64,000 nucleotides of DNA from Buchnera aphidicola (Cinara kochiana kochiana) (GTDB lineage: Bacteria > Pseudomonadota > Gammaproteobacteria > Enterobacterales > Enterobacteriaceae), in the NCBI RefSeq assembly GCF_900698905.1, contig NZ_LR217707.1, positions 186,001 through 250,000 of the forward strand. The letters are read 5' to 3'. Each line of letters opens with the position of its first letter. The first letter of the stretch is position 1. The notes below the pieces were generated by a model. It was given only the letters and a program-made list of their open reading frames with translations, was not told the origin of the DNA and searched no databases. Shown one piece after another: positions 1 through 9,964 of the stretch. The position numbers were made by a program, and so were the translations under genes.

Positions 1-2018
1 CATCATTAATTTTAATGATTTTATGTATGCTTATTTTGCCTTTACCAACTTTTTTTTTAGATTTATTTTTTACGTTTAATATTGTTATTTCGATAATTAT
101 TTTGATTGTTTCTATGGTCGTTACTGACGTACTAAATTTTTCTTCTTTTCCAATAGTATCGTTGTTGTCAACATTATTGCGGTTATCTTTAAATGTTGCT
201 TCTACACGTGTGATTTTGTTAAATGGACATACAGGATCATATTCTGCAGGACGTATTATTGAATCATTTGGTGTTTTTTTAATTGGTAAAAATTTTTTTA
301 TCGGAATTATTGTTTTCATTATTTTAGTAATTATAAATTTTATTGTTGTTACGAAAGGTTCTGGAAGAATTGCAGAAGTAGGAGCTAGATTTATTTTAGA
401 CGCTATGCCCGGAAAGCAGATGGCCATAGATGCTGATTTAAACGCTGGTATTATTTCTGAGCGAGAGGCAAAAGAAAGACGTATTAATGTGTATAAAGAA
501 GCCGATTTTTATGGATCGATGGATGGAGCTAGCAAATTTATTCGCGGTGATGCCGTTGCCGGTATATTAATTATAATAGTAAATATTGTAGGTGGATTAG
601 TTATAGGAATTACCCAGCATAATATGTCATTTTTGCAAGCAGCTAAAACATATAGTATCTTAACAATTGGAGATGGTTTAGCGGCTCAAATTCCTTCTTT
701 AATTATATCAATAGCTTCTGGTATTATTTTAACGCGTGTTGGATCTGACAAAATTAATGTTAGTAAACAGATAATTAATCAAATTTTTGATAATTCTCAA
801 GTTATATTTTTAAGTAGTGTTATATTTGGTATATTTAGTTTAATACCAGGAATGCCAAATTTTATTTTTTTATCTTTTACTATTAGTTTATTAATATTAT
901 CGTGGTATTTATATAATAAAAATTACATAAGTAAAAATTTTTCTAAAGTATCAAATGTAAAAAAAAATAAGTTATTAGGTTTTTCGTGGAATGATATTCA
1001 ATTTGAACATTTGATTGCTTTAGAATTAAGCTCTATTTTTTTTCAATCTATTTATAAAGATAAATATAATTATTTGTTAAAAAAAATATATTTTTTAAGA
1101 AAAAATATTGCTAAAGATTTTGGTTTTCTAATTTCCGATATTTATTTAATTAATAATCGAAAATTAGAAGATGGACAGTATAAAATTTTAATTAAAGGGG
1201 CAGAAATTGGATGTGGATATGTTTTTTTAGATAAATTATTAGCTATAAATAATAGTAATAGTATAATTACTGTGCCAGGAATAAAAGTAAAAGAACCGGT
1301 ATTTGATCTACCTGCTTTTTGGATTCATCCTGATAATAAAGAAAAAATTATTAAAAAAAAATTATTAATTGTAGAGCCTAATTCAGTAATTATTACGCAT
1401 ATTAATAATATTATTAGAAAAAATTTATATGAATTATTTGGTTTACAAGAAACTCAGCAGTTATTAGATCGTATTTCACAAACTTATCCGCGCCTAGTAG
1501 AGTATTTAATACCTAATATAATTTCAATAACTATGTTACATAGTATTTTACAAAATTTATTACGTGAAAATATTCCTATTAAAGATATTAGAACAATTTT
1601 GGAAACATTAATAAAACATGGTAGTGGCATAAAAAATAATGTTGAAAAACTTACAGATGTTACTCGAATTGCATTACGTAATTTTATTACACAAAAATTT
1701 TTTTTGAACGTTTATGAAATTTGTGTACTTGGATTAAGTGCAGATATAGAATGTATTTTATTAAAAATAATCAATAATAAGGATGGTCAATTAGAACCTG
1801 TATTTTCAGAAAATTTAATTAATAAAACTAAATTATTAGTTATTATGCAAAAAAAAAATAAATTTCCATTAGTATTAGTAGTTCATCCGCAATTACGTAG
1901 TTTATTAGCAAGATTATTCATGATAAGTATTCCAGAATTAATTGTTTTATCTTTTTCTGAAATTTCCGAAGACCGTACGATAAAAATTGTACATACTATC
2001 GGTAAATATAAAGATTAG
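1..2018 (+). CDS. flhA: FlhA, flagellar/type III export apparatus membrane protein (5' end outside window)
   Basis: FlhA is the large export-gate protein of the flagellar type III secretion apparatus in the inner membrane. The reading frame is open to the left edge (codons in phase with position 3), and the first visible residues already match the first membrane segment of E. coli FlhA, so about 20 to 30 residues lie outside the window; the ATG at 15 is internal. Visible are several N-terminal membrane helices, the highly conserved cytoplasmic loop with GRIAEVGARF, MPGKQMAIDADLNAG and EADFYGSMDGASKF (about residues 115-180 of the visible part), further helices, and a long cytoplasmic C-terminal domain ending at a TAG stop. 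The family is about 690 residues; at least 667 are seen here. It is convergent with argS, 23 bases apart. Buchnera is non-motile but is known to keep flagellar basal bodies, thought to serve protein export. Confidence 0.95.
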   Translation, partial: SLILMILCMLILPLPTFFLDLFFTFNIVISIIILIVSMVVTDVLNFSSFPIVSLLSTLLRLSLNVASTRVILLNGHTGSYSAGRIIESFGVFLIGKNFFIGIIVFIILVIINFIVVTKGSGRIAEVGARFILDAMPGKQMAIDADLNAGIISEREAKERRINVYKEADFYGSMDGASKFIRGDAVAGILIIIVNIVGGLVIGITQHNMSFLQAAKTYSILTIGDGLAAQIPSLIISIASGIILTRVGSDKINVSKQIINQIFDNSQVIFLSSVIFGIFSLIPGMPNFIFLSFTISLLILSWYLYNKNYISKNFSKVSNVKKNKLLGFSWNDIQFEHLIALELSSIFFQSIYKDKYNYLLKKIYFLRKNIAKDFGFLISDIYLINNRKLEDGQYKILIKGAEIGCGYVFLDKLLAINNSNSIITVPGIKVKEPVFDLPAFWIHPDNKEKIIKKKLLIVEPNSVIITHINNIIRKNLYELFGLQETQQLLDRISQTYPRLVEYLIPNIISITMLHSILQNLLRENIPIKDIRTILETLIKHGSGIKNNVEKLTDVTRIALRNFITQKFFLNVYEICVLGLSADIECILLKIINNKDGQLEPVFSENLINKTKLLVIMQKKNKFPLVLVVHPQLRSLLARLFMISIPELIVLSFSEISEDRTIKIVHTIGKYKD

Positions 2019-2041
2019 ATACGCATAATAAAAGTATGATT

Positions 2042-3757
2042 TTACATTTTATTAACCGTATTAATACCTAACAAATATAATCCTTTTTTAATTATTTTTG
2101 CTGTTAATATAGATAATTTTATCCGACTGATTTTGATGTGTGTTTCTTTTACGAATAAAATAGAACAATTTTCATAAAATTTTGAAAATTTTCCAGCAAG
2201 ATCGTATAGATAATTACACATCAAATGAGGTGTTCCAAATTTTTCTAAATGTAATATAGTTTCTTCAAATTGCAAAATAGTTAATATTAAATTTCGTTCA
2301 AATTTTGTAAAAATTTTAATCGGATGAATATTTGTTTCGTAAGTTGAATTATTGTTATTAATAATTGATTGAATTCTTGTATATGCGTATTGTATATAAG
2401 GTGCTGTATTTCCATTTAATGACAACATTTGATCCCAGTCAAAAATATAATCAGATATTCGATTTTTTGATAAATCAAAATATTTTATAGCACCAATTCC
2501 TATACTATGAGCAATAGATGTTATTTCATTTTTAGTCATTTTTTGATGTTTATTTTTTATTATTTTTTTTGCTTTATCAATACTTTTGTTTAATAAATCT
2601 ATTAATTTGATTGTTTTTCCATGACGTGTTTTAAAAGGTTTTTTATTTTTAGATAAAATCATTCCAAACGTATGATGCTCTAATAATGTATCATTAGGTA
2701 CATATTTTGCTAATTTAGCTATTTCCCATACTTGAAGGAGATGTTGTTTTTGTCTATTATCGATATAATAAATAATTCGATTGGCTTTTAATGTATTACA
2801 TCTATATTTTAAACACGCGATATCTGTTGTAGTATATAAAAATGCTCCATCTTTTTTTTGTATAATAACTCCCATGTTTTCACCTAAACGATTTTTAAAT
2901 TTGTTGAGATGAACAATAACAGCACCGTTGTAATTAACGGCAATTTTTTTTTTTTTAAGATCAGAAATAATGTTTGGCAACATAGAATTATAAAAACTTT
3001 CTCCACGAATATCTTTATCAGTAAGAGTGATATTTAATTTTTTATATATTATGTTATTTTGTTGTATAGTATGATGAATTAATAAATTCCATATTTTTAA
3101 ACAATTTTTATTATTATTTTGTAGTTTAACTACATTTTTTTTAGTTTTTTTAATAAAATATGGATCTTGTTGATATCTTAGATTTGCTTGTTTATAAATT
3201 TTTTCAATTTTATTAATAGAATAACATGTTGTTAATTGTAATTGTGTGATTAATATTCCAAATTGTATACCCCAATCACCAACATGGTTTTGTCTTATAA
3301 CGGTATGCCCTAAAAATTCCATTAATCGAGCAGTTACATCTCCTAAAATAGTAGATCGTAAATGCCCTACATGCATATCCTTAGCTATATTAGGAGAAGA
3401 ATAGTCAATAATAATTATTTTTGGATTTTTTGTAGATATATTAAAGTTTTTTGAATAATACATATTATTGATATATTTACATAACCAATTTGATTTTAAA
3501 GTAATATTAATAAATCCTTGTGGAGGAACTGATATTTTTTTAAATATATTATATTTTTTTAAATCGTTAGCAATATTAATTGCAAGTTGATATGAAGAAT
3601 ATGGTATTTTTGTTTTTAACTTAATAATTCCATTAATTTGATAGTCAATTTCGTTATTTTTGGTATTTTTTCGAATAATAGGATCAAAATTATCTGGAAT
3701 ATTATATTTTATGCAAATTTTTTTTATTTTATTTTTTAAGAATTCCTGAATATTCAT
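2042..3757 (-). CDS. argS: Arginyl-tRNA synthetase
   Basis: Class I aminoacyl-tRNA synthetase that charges tRNA-Arg with arginine in the cytosol. The protein has 571 residues (E. coli 577). The N-terminal additional domain recognising the tRNA elbow precedes a Rossmann core with the HIGH-type signature HVGH at residues 129-132. The segment RQNHVGDWGIQFG follows, typical of ArgRS, and the C-terminal DALR anticodon-binding domain ends in YLLGINTVNKM, close to the family ending YLLGIPAPERM. A canonical KMSK loop is not obvious, as is usual in ArgRS, where it is degenerate. It lies alone on the minus strand between flhA and the 16S leader, an arrangement also found in Buchnera. The ATG at 3757 fits the family start and no better upstream start exists. 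Confidence 0.96.
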   Translation of the reverse strand: MNIQEFLKNKIKKICIKYNIPDNFDPIIRKNTKNNEIDYQINGIIKLKTKIPYSSYQLAINIANDLKKYNIFKKISVPPQGFINITLKSNWLCKYINNMYYSKNFNISTKNPKIIIIDYSSPNIAKDMHVGHLRSTILGDVTARLMEFLGHTVIRQNHVGDWGIQFGILITQLQLTTCYSINKIEKIYKQANLRYQQDPYFIKKTKKNVVKLQNNNKNCLKIWNLLIHHTIQQNNIIYKKLNITLTDKDIRGESFYNSMLPNIISDLKKKKIAVNYNGAVIVHLNKFKNRLGENMGVIIQKKDGAFLYTTTDIACLKYRCNTLKANRIIYYIDNRQKQHLLQVWEIAKLAKYVPNDTLLEHHTFGMILSKNKKPFKTRHGKTIKLIDLLNKSIDKAKKIIKNKHQKMTKNEITSIAHSIGIGAIKYFDLSKNRISDYIFDWDQMLSLNGNTAPYIQYAYTRIQSIINNNNSTYETNIHPIKIFTKFERNLILTILQFEETILHLEKFGTPHLMCNYLYDLAGKFSKFYENCSILFVKETHIKISRIKLSILTAKIIKKGLYLLGINTVNKM

Positions 3758-4031
3758 AATTTTACCAATATTATTAATAATTAATGTGTGTTTTTAATAT
3801 ATATGTTAATTATTTATATAATGAAACACAAAAATATTTAATGATAATAATTATATAATAATTTTAAATTTTTTGTAAAAATATCTTTCTTAAAGAATAA
3901 AATATTTATTTTGAATATTTTTTTAAATTATCTATTTTATAAATTATTTATATGTTTAATTAATTTAATTTGATAAAATATACAATATATAATAATTAAT
4001 ATTAAATTTTATATAAATTATAAAAAATATG
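3758..4031. other. Gene-free AT-rich region upstream of argS and the 16S promoter
   Basis: This stretch separates the argS start from the 16S promoter. It is nearly pure A/T, has no convincing open reading frame, no tRNA-like or GC-rich element, and nothing that I recognise as a gene relic. It presumably contains the argS promoter, which I cannot place with confidence in such biased sequence. Confidence 0.6.
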
Positions 4032-4059
4032 TTGACTTTTTTCAAAAAAAAGATAAGAT
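4032..4059 (+). promoter_or_regulatory. Putative sigma70-type promoter of the 16S rRNA operon
   Basis: A -35 element TTGACT at 4032-4037 is followed after 16 bases by a -10-like TAAGAT at 4054-4059, about 140 bases before the mature 16S start and just upstream of the boxA element. This is the expected place for an rRNA promoter, and TTGACT stands out against the surrounding A/T-only sequence. The start of transcription would be near 4066. This is inferred from motif and position only. Confidence 0.6.
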
Positions 4060-4076
4060 AGATCTTGTAACAAAAA

Positions 4077-4087
4077 TGTTCTTTAAA
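4077..4087 (+). promoter_or_regulatory. boxA antitermination element in the 16S leader
   Basis: TGTTCTTTAAA matches the E. coli rrn boxA core TGCTCTTTAAC closely and sits, as in E. coli rrn leaders, directly before the left half of the 16S processing stem. In E. coli boxA RNA binds NusB-NusE and nucleates the rRNA antitermination complex, which also includes NusA, NusG and SuhB. Its survival in so AT-biased a leader suggests it is still used. Confidence 0.7.
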
Positions 4088-4095
4088 AAAATATT

Positions 4096-4116
4096 TCAGA
4101 AAATTTCTGTGGGCAC
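4096..4116 (+). repeat. Left arm of the 16S rRNA processing stem
   Basis: The 21 bases at 4096-4116 (ending CTGTGGGCAC) are exactly complementary to 5783-5803 behind the 16S gene. In E. coli the corresponding stem, with the same GTGGGCAC core, is cut by RNase III to release 17S precursor rRNA. The perfect conservation of the pairing across 1.7 kb in a drifting genome argues that the stem is functional. RNase III (rnc) is encoded at 9965-10645 in this window. Confidence 0.85.
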
Positions 4117-4200
4117 ATGAAGATTAAATGTTCAGATACAAATTATTCATTATTAATTTTAATGTAAAAAAAAATTAGTTTTGTAATAAAAGTTACACGT

Positions 4201-5758
<1,558 letters not shown>

Positions 5759-5782
5759 AAATATAAAGCATTTAATTGGATC

Positions 5783-5803
5783 GTGCCCACAGAAATTTTC
5801 TGA
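5783..5803 (+). repeat. Right arm of the 16S rRNA processing stem
   Basis: These 21 bases, beginning GTGCCCACAG, pair perfectly with 4096-4116 upstream of the 16S gene. They sit 24 bases behind the mature 3' end of 16S and 15 bases before tRNA-Ile, as in E. coli rrn operons. Confidence 0.85.
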
Positions 5804-5818
5804 TTTATTGTAGTAAAC

Positions 5819-5895
5819 AGGCTTGTAGCTCAGCCGGTTAGAGCACACCCCTGATAAGGGTGAGGTCGGTGGTTCAAATCCACTCAGGCCTACCA
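5819..5895 (+). tRNA. ileT: tRNA-Ile (anticodon GAT)
   Basis: A 77-base cloverleaf between the 16S gene and tRNA-Ala. The acceptor stem AGGCTTG pairs with the 3' strand CAGGCCT (one G-T wobble), the D arm contains TAGCTCAG, the anticodon stem CACCCCTGATAAGGGTG carries GAT at 5853-5855, and the T arm GGTGGTTCAAATCCACT is intact. The terminal CCA is encoded in the DNA, unlike the two other tRNAs in this window. Position and sequence match the spacer tRNA-Ile of E. coli rrn operons. Confidence 0.98.
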
Positions 5896-5933
5896 ACCAA
5901 TATTATATTAATATCTTTTTGTTAATAAAATAG

Positions 5934-6006
5934 GGGGCTATAGCTCAGCTGGGAGAGCGCCTGCTTTGCACGCAGGAGGTCAGCGGTTCAATCCCGCTTA
6001 GCTCCA
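5934..6006 (+). tRNA. alaT: tRNA-Ala (anticodon TGC)
   Basis: A 73-base cloverleaf starting GGGGCTATAGCTCAGC. The anticodon arm CCTGCTTTGCACGCAGG carries TGC at 5967-5969 and the T arm is GCGGTTCAATCCCGC. The gene ends at the discriminator A, followed by TATT, so CCA must be added after transcription. It is the second spacer-type tRNA of the truncated rRNA operon. The 23S gene that would follow in E. coli is absent here. Confidence 0.98.
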
Positions 6007-6143
6007 ATATTAGTATTAATTAATAATAAATTAATTAATTAAATCACTATTATTTTATATTTTATTATTTTTATGATTAAATTAAATTTTTTAAAAATTT
6101 ATATTTTTAAAATTAAAAAATATATTTTATAAATATTTGTATA

Positions 6144-6851
6144 ATGAATATTTTAAAAAAATCTAGAAAAGTAGTTCTAGATATAGAAACTACTGGAATG
6201 AATAAATCTGGATGTTTATATTTAAATCATAAGATTATAGAAATCGGAATATTAGAAATTATTGACAGAAAATATACCGGAAAATATTTACATTATTATT
6301 TAAATCCAGATCGTGATATTGAAAAAGAAGCATATAAAATTCATGGAATTTCTAGAAATCAATTAATTAAAAAACCGCGATTTAAAGAAGTTTATTTAAA
6401 TATTTTAAATTTTATAAAAAAATCAAAAATTGTAGTTCATAATTCTATTTTTGATATTAGTTTTTTAGATTATGAATTTAGTCAATTAAATTGCGGAATA
6501 AAAAAAATTCGAGAATTTTCTACAGTTATAGATACGTTAGTGATTGCCAGACAATTATTTCCGGGAAAAAAAAATAATTTAGATGCATTGTGTCGTAGAT
6601 ATAATATCATAAATACACGTAAAACTGTACATGGTGCATTGATAGATGCTAAGATATTAATGAAATTATATCTATACATGACAAGTAAACAAATCACAAT
6701 ATCGTTTACAGAAAAAAAAAAAAGCAGAATAACTCCTCCTGTAATGAATATTCATGCTGATAACCGAGTATTAAAAATTTTATTTGCATCTAAATCCGAA
6801 AATAAAAAACATGAAAAATATATGAAAATAATATTAAAAAACTATATTTAA
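6144..6851 (+). CDS. dnaQ: DNA polymerase III epsilon subunit (3'-5' proofreading exonuclease)
   Basis: Proofreading exonuclease of the replicative DNA polymerase III core, which removes misincorporated nucleotides. The protein has 235 residues (E. coli 243). The DEDDh active site is complete: D13 and E15 in LDIETTG, D104 in HNSIFDISFLDYEF, and H163 with D168 in HGALIDAK. The C-terminal tail that binds the alpha subunit is short and diverged. The gene is followed by tRNA-Asp, the same neighbourhood as dnaQ-aspV in E. coli; rnhA, divergent from dnaQ in E. coli, is missing. There is no clear ribosome binding site, but the ATG at 6144 fits the family start. Confidence 0.96.
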   Translation: MNILKKSRKVVLDIETTGMNKSGCLYLNHKIIEIGILEIIDRKYTGKYLHYYLNPDRDIEKEAYKIHGISRNQLIKKPRFKEVYLNILNFIKKSKIVVHNSIFDISFLDYEFSQLNCGIKKIREFSTVIDTLVIARQLFPGKKNNLDALCRRYNIINTRKTVHGALIDAKILMKLYLYMTSKQITISFTEKKKSRITPPVMNIHADNRVLKILFASKSENKKHEKYMKIILKNYI

Positions 6852-6912
6852 TTAATTGTAATTAATATTTATGATATATACTATAGTTTAGTTATTAATT
6901 TATAAAATAAAA

Positions 6913-6986
6913 GGTGCGGTAGTTCAGTCGGTTAGAATACCGGCCTGTCACGCCGGGGGTCGCGGGTTCGAATCCCGTCCGCACCG
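6913..6986 (+). tRNA. aspV: tRNA-Asp (anticodon GTC)
   Basis: A 74-base cloverleaf. The acceptor stem GGTGCGG pairs with CCGCACC, discriminator G follows, the D arm is TAGTTCAGTCGGTTAGAATA, the anticodon GTC lies at 6947-6949 within CCGGCCTGTCACGCCGG, and the T arm is CGCGGGTTCGAATCCCG. CCA is not encoded. It lies between dnaQ and grpE; in E. coli aspV likewise follows dnaQ. Confidence 0.98.
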
Positions 6987-7065
6987 AAATTAATTATTTT
7001 GAAGTAATTTTTAAAAAATATTATTAAAAATAATTTTATATGAATATATTCGGACAAATATACTT

Positions 7066-7620
7066 ATGAAGTGTAATGATATTCTTAATAATTCATCTTT
7101 GGATCATATTAAAAAAGAATTAATCAATAAAGAATTAAAAAAAAATATAGAATATTTAGAAAAAAAAAAATTAAAGGTATTAGATTTAAAAAATGATATT
7201 TTAAAACACTCCAAATTATACGCTGATAAATTATTAAAATTAGAAAAAAGATTACAAAAAAAAATTTATAATACATATAATTTTTTTCTTGAAAAATATT
7301 TCATATCAATATTACCTATCGTTGATAGTATTGATTCATCAGTTAATTTATTGGATTCTTTGCATCAAGATAATTCTAATGATATATATATATCTTTAAA
7401 GAATATACAAAAAAATTTTTTTTATTTATTTACACAATACAAAATATCAGTGATTGAATCAACTAATATTCCATTTAATCCAGATTTACATCAAGCTATA
7501 TCAATTGATTTTTCTGGAAAATATAAAAATAATTTTATCTCTTGCATTATTCAAAAAGGATATTCAATAAATAATAGGTTATTAAGACCTGCGCTAGTAT
7601 CAGTTTCTCAAATAAAATAG
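7066..7620 (+). CDS. grpE: GrpE, nucleotide exchange factor of DnaK
   Basis: GrpE drives ADP release from the DnaK (Hsp70) chaperone. The protein has 184 residues (E. coli 197). The N-terminal two thirds is a lysine- and leucine-rich alpha-helical, coiled-coil region, as expected for the long GrpE dimer helix. The C-terminal beta domain is recognised by FNPDLHQAISI at about residues 140-150 and by IIQKGYSINNRLLRPALVSV near the end, which match the family signature. It is followed by smpB; in E. coli nadK, recN, bamE, rnfH and ratA lie between grpE and smpB, and all are gone here. Some Buchnera strains carry two grpE copies; only this one is in the window. Confidence 0.93.
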   Translation: MKCNDILNNSSLDHIKKELINKELKKNIEYLEKKKLKVLDLKNDILKHSKLYADKLLKLEKRLQKKIYNTYNFFLEKYFISILPIVDSIDSSVNLLDSLHQDNSNDIYISLKNIQKNFFYLFTQYKISVIESTNIPFNPDLHQAISIDFSGKYKNNFISCIIQKGYSINNRLLRPALVSVSQIK

Positions 7621-7705
7621 TAGTATTATGAGTACTGATATATTTAAGAGATTTTTATTTATGTTGATAAAAATTTTTCTTTTAAATAAAAATAAGGTAA
7701 AAATA

Positions 7706-8196
7706 TTGAGTAATTTTAAAAAAAAAAAAAATATTAAAAAAAAAAAGTTTTTTTAAATAAAAAAGCGATTTATAATTTTTTTATCAAAAAAACTATTGTT
7801 GCTGGAATTATATTGCAAGGATGGGAAGTAAAATCGATTCGTTCAGGATTTGTGCAAATTACCAATGGATATGTGATTTTTGATGCAAATGAAGTATATT
7901 TAATCGGAGTAAATATTCAACCATTAGTTAATATTTCAAAATTTTATCTACATCAATCAGATCGCATTCGAAAATTATTATTAACAAAAAAAGAAATTGA
8001 AATTATTAATTTATATAACAAAAAAAAAGGATACACAATTATTCCTTTAAAATTATTTTGGAATAAATCTTGGTGTAAGATTAAAATTGGGATTGCTACA
8101 GGTAAATCCAATCAAGATAAACGATTAGATAAAAAAAATCGTTCTTGGAAAATTGAACAATCTACCATATACAAACGTATATCTTTAAATAAATAA
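7706..8196 (+). CDS. smpB: SmpB, tmRNA-binding protein, interrupted by a poly(A) frameshift
   Basis: SmpB binds tmRNA and is needed for trans-translation, the rescue of ribosomes stalled on broken mRNA. The frame from 7738 to the TAA at 8194 encodes NKKAIYNFFIKKTIVAG, then LQGWEVKSIRSG, WKNAWC-type WNKSWCKIKIG and a basic tail, all matching SmpB. That frame has no ATG, GTG or TTG before the TTG at 7813, which is inside the conserved LQGW motif, and a TAA at 7735 closes it upstream. The plausible start is the TTG at 7706, eight bases after a TAAGG ribosome binding site; it encodes MSNFKKKKNIKKKK in another frame and stops at 7757. The frames join at an A11 tract (7736-7746) if one A is added, giving about 163 residues (E. 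coli 160). An upstream ATG at 7661 is in the same frame as the TTG. Slippage rescue or a pseudogene are both possible. Confidence 0.85.
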
Positions 8197-8229
8197 TATA
8201 ATTAAAAATATTTTTAAATACAGGTTTTT

Positions 8230-8691
8230 ATGAATAAAATAAATATTGATAATTATTGGATGAAAAAAGCATTAAATCAAGCTTATTATGGAGAGAAAAA
8301 TGGCGAAATACCTATAGGATCTTTGCTAGTTAAAAACAACAAAATTATTAGTTCATCATGGAATTCTTGTATTTCTTTACTTGATATAAGCGCACATGCT
8401 GAAATATTAGTAATAAGAAAGGGTAGTAAAAAATTAAAAAATTATAGATTATATAATACTACATTATATGTTACACATGAACCCTGTTTTATGTGTTCTG
8501 CGGCGATTATATCTGCCAGAATAAACCGTATAGTCTACGGTTCTTATAGCTCTAAAAAATATAATTTTTCTTATTTTATGAATTTGTTATACATTCATAA
8601 AATAAAACATCATTTAAAAGATATCACGTCTGGAATTTTATTTCATGAATGTTCGGGTATATTAAAAGAATTTTTTAAAAAAAAAAGATAA
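8230..8691 (+). CDS. tadA: tRNA-specific adenosine deaminase (A34 to inosine)
   Basis: Zinc enzyme converting adenosine 34 of tRNA-Arg(ACG) to inosine so that one tRNA reads CGU, CGC and CGA. The protein has 153 residues (E. coli 167). The cytidine-deaminase fold signature is complete: H56-A57-E58 gives the zinc ligand and catalytic glutamate, and P85-C86-x-x-C89 (PCFMC) the other zinc ligands. The start MNKINIDNYWMKKALNQA aligns with the E. coli N-terminus. It is convergent with acpS, with only 13 bases between the stops. Confidence 0.95.
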   Translation: MNKINIDNYWMKKALNQAYYGEKNGEIPIGSLLVKNNKIISSSWNSCISLLDISAHAEILVIRKGSKKLKNYRLYNTTLYVTHEPCFMCSAAIISARINRIVYGSYSSKKYNFSYFMNLLYIHKIKHHLKDITSGILFHECSGILKEFFKKKR

Positions 8692-8704
8692 AAAATTTTT
8701 ATAT

Positions 8705-9085
8705 TTAATTTTCTAATATTACAATAGATTGAGTATATTTATGTGTATTTGTAATACTTAAAAAAATTTTTTTTACTTGTAATTTTTTAAATTTATCTCT
8801 AATACATCCTAACATGTTTATTTTTGGTTTTCCATATATATCATATATAACTTCACAATTTTTTAAAAACATATGTTTGTATATTCCTAGTCCTATAGCC
8901 TTAGCAGCTGCTTCTTTGGCTGTAAAATTTTTAGCTAAATATCTTTCTTTATTATGTATATTTTTATATTCATATAATTCATTTTTTGATAAGATTTTTT
9001 TGGGTATCGCCGTACCATAACGAAAAATTAATTTTTTAAAACGCATGATGCTAATCATGTCTATTCCAATACCTATTATTGACAT
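8705..9085 (-). CDS. acpS: Holo-[acyl carrier protein] synthase
   Basis: Transfers 4'-phosphopantetheine from coenzyme A to the serine of acyl carrier protein, which activates it for fatty acid synthesis. The protein has 126 residues, the same as E. coli AcpS. The Mg-binding residues are present: D9 in GIGIDMI and E58 in FTAKEAAAKAIG. The gene lies at the end of the minus-strand group lepA-lepB-rnc-era-acpS, 32 bases after era. In E. coli pdxJ and recO sit between era and acpS; both are absent here. An AGAGAT sequence precedes the ATG. Confidence 0.95.
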   Translation of the reverse strand: MSIIGIGIDMISIMRFKKLIFRYGTAIPKKILSKNELYEYKNIHNKERYLAKNFTAKEAAAKAIGLGIYKHMFLKNCEVIYDIYGKPKINMLGCIRDKFKKLQVKKIFLSITNTHKYTQSIVILEN

Positions 9086-9117
9086 AATAATCTCTGTTAT
9101 AAATTAATAAAATGATT

Positions 9118-9957
9118 TTATTTAATTTTTACTAATATTTTAAAATAAATTTTTTTTTCTAACAGTTTCTCTATTTTATATTGTGACTGTTCCTTACATT
9201 GATTTATTTTTTTTCCTTTATACCCAATAATAATTTTTTTATGTCTTTTGTTTTTAACAAAAACAATACTATTTATAAAATATTTTTCGTTTTTTTGTCT
9301 ATAAAAATCAAAAATTTCTACTGTAAATGAATACACTATTTCTTTATTTACAAGATTCATTAAAGTATTGCGAATTATTTCTGAAATTAAAAATTTTTTA
9401 GTACAATTAGTTTTTTGATTATTTAAATGTTTATGAGATGATATTGGTAATTTTTCATTGATATAAATTAATAAATTTTTTAAGTATATATTTTTTTTTG
9501 CTGAAATTAAAAAAATCTCATGATTTAAAGTTAATTGATTTATTTTATAAATAAATGGTAGTAATAATTTTTTTTTCTTTATACAATCAATTTTATTGAT
9601 AACTATTATATAGTTACTATTATTTTTTTTAATATATTCTAATAATTTTGTTTCTTCGTTAGTCCAAATAAAACAATTAATTAAAAATATTATTATATGT
9701 ACTTCCTGTATTAAGTTAAATGTATCACGTAATTTTTTTTTTTCTATATTACTATATTTATTTTTTATACCAGGTGAATCAATTAATTCAAATTGTGTTA
9801 ATTTATCGGTATAAATTCCGGTAATATGTGTTTGAGTTGTATTTGGTTTTCGCGAAATTATAGAAATGTTCGCATTAATTAACTGATTTAATAAAGTTGA
9901 TTTTCCCACATTAGTTCGACCTACAATTAGAATTTTTCCAAAAATACTTTTTTTCAT
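9118..9957 (-). CDS. era: Era, GTPase for 30S ribosome assembly
   Basis: Essential GTPase that binds the 3' end of 16S rRNA and assists 30S subunit maturation. The protein has 279 residues (E. coli 301). The GTPase motifs are intact: G1 GRTNVGKS at residues 13-20, a threonine-rich switch I KPNTTQT, G3 DSPG at 60-63 and G4 NKID at 121-124. The C-terminal KH domain carries IIGYKGKKI near residue 245. It starts seven bases after the end of rnc, so rnc and era are surely co-transcribed, as in E. coli. Confidence 0.96.
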   Translation of the reverse strand: MKKSIFGKILIVGRTNVGKSTLLNQLINANISIISRKPNTTQTHITGIYTDKLTQFELIDSPGIKNKYSNIEKKKLRDTFNLIQEVHIIIFLINCFIWTNEETKLLEYIKKNNSNYIIVINKIDCIKKKKLLLPFIYKINQLTLNHEIFLISAKKNIYLKNLLIYINEKLPISSHKHLNNQKTNCTKKFLISEIIRNTLMNLVNKEIVYSFTVEIFDFYRQKNEKYFINSIVFVKNKRHKKIIIGYKGKKINQCKEQSQYKIEKLLEKKIYFKILVKIK

Positions 9958-9964
9958 TATTGTA

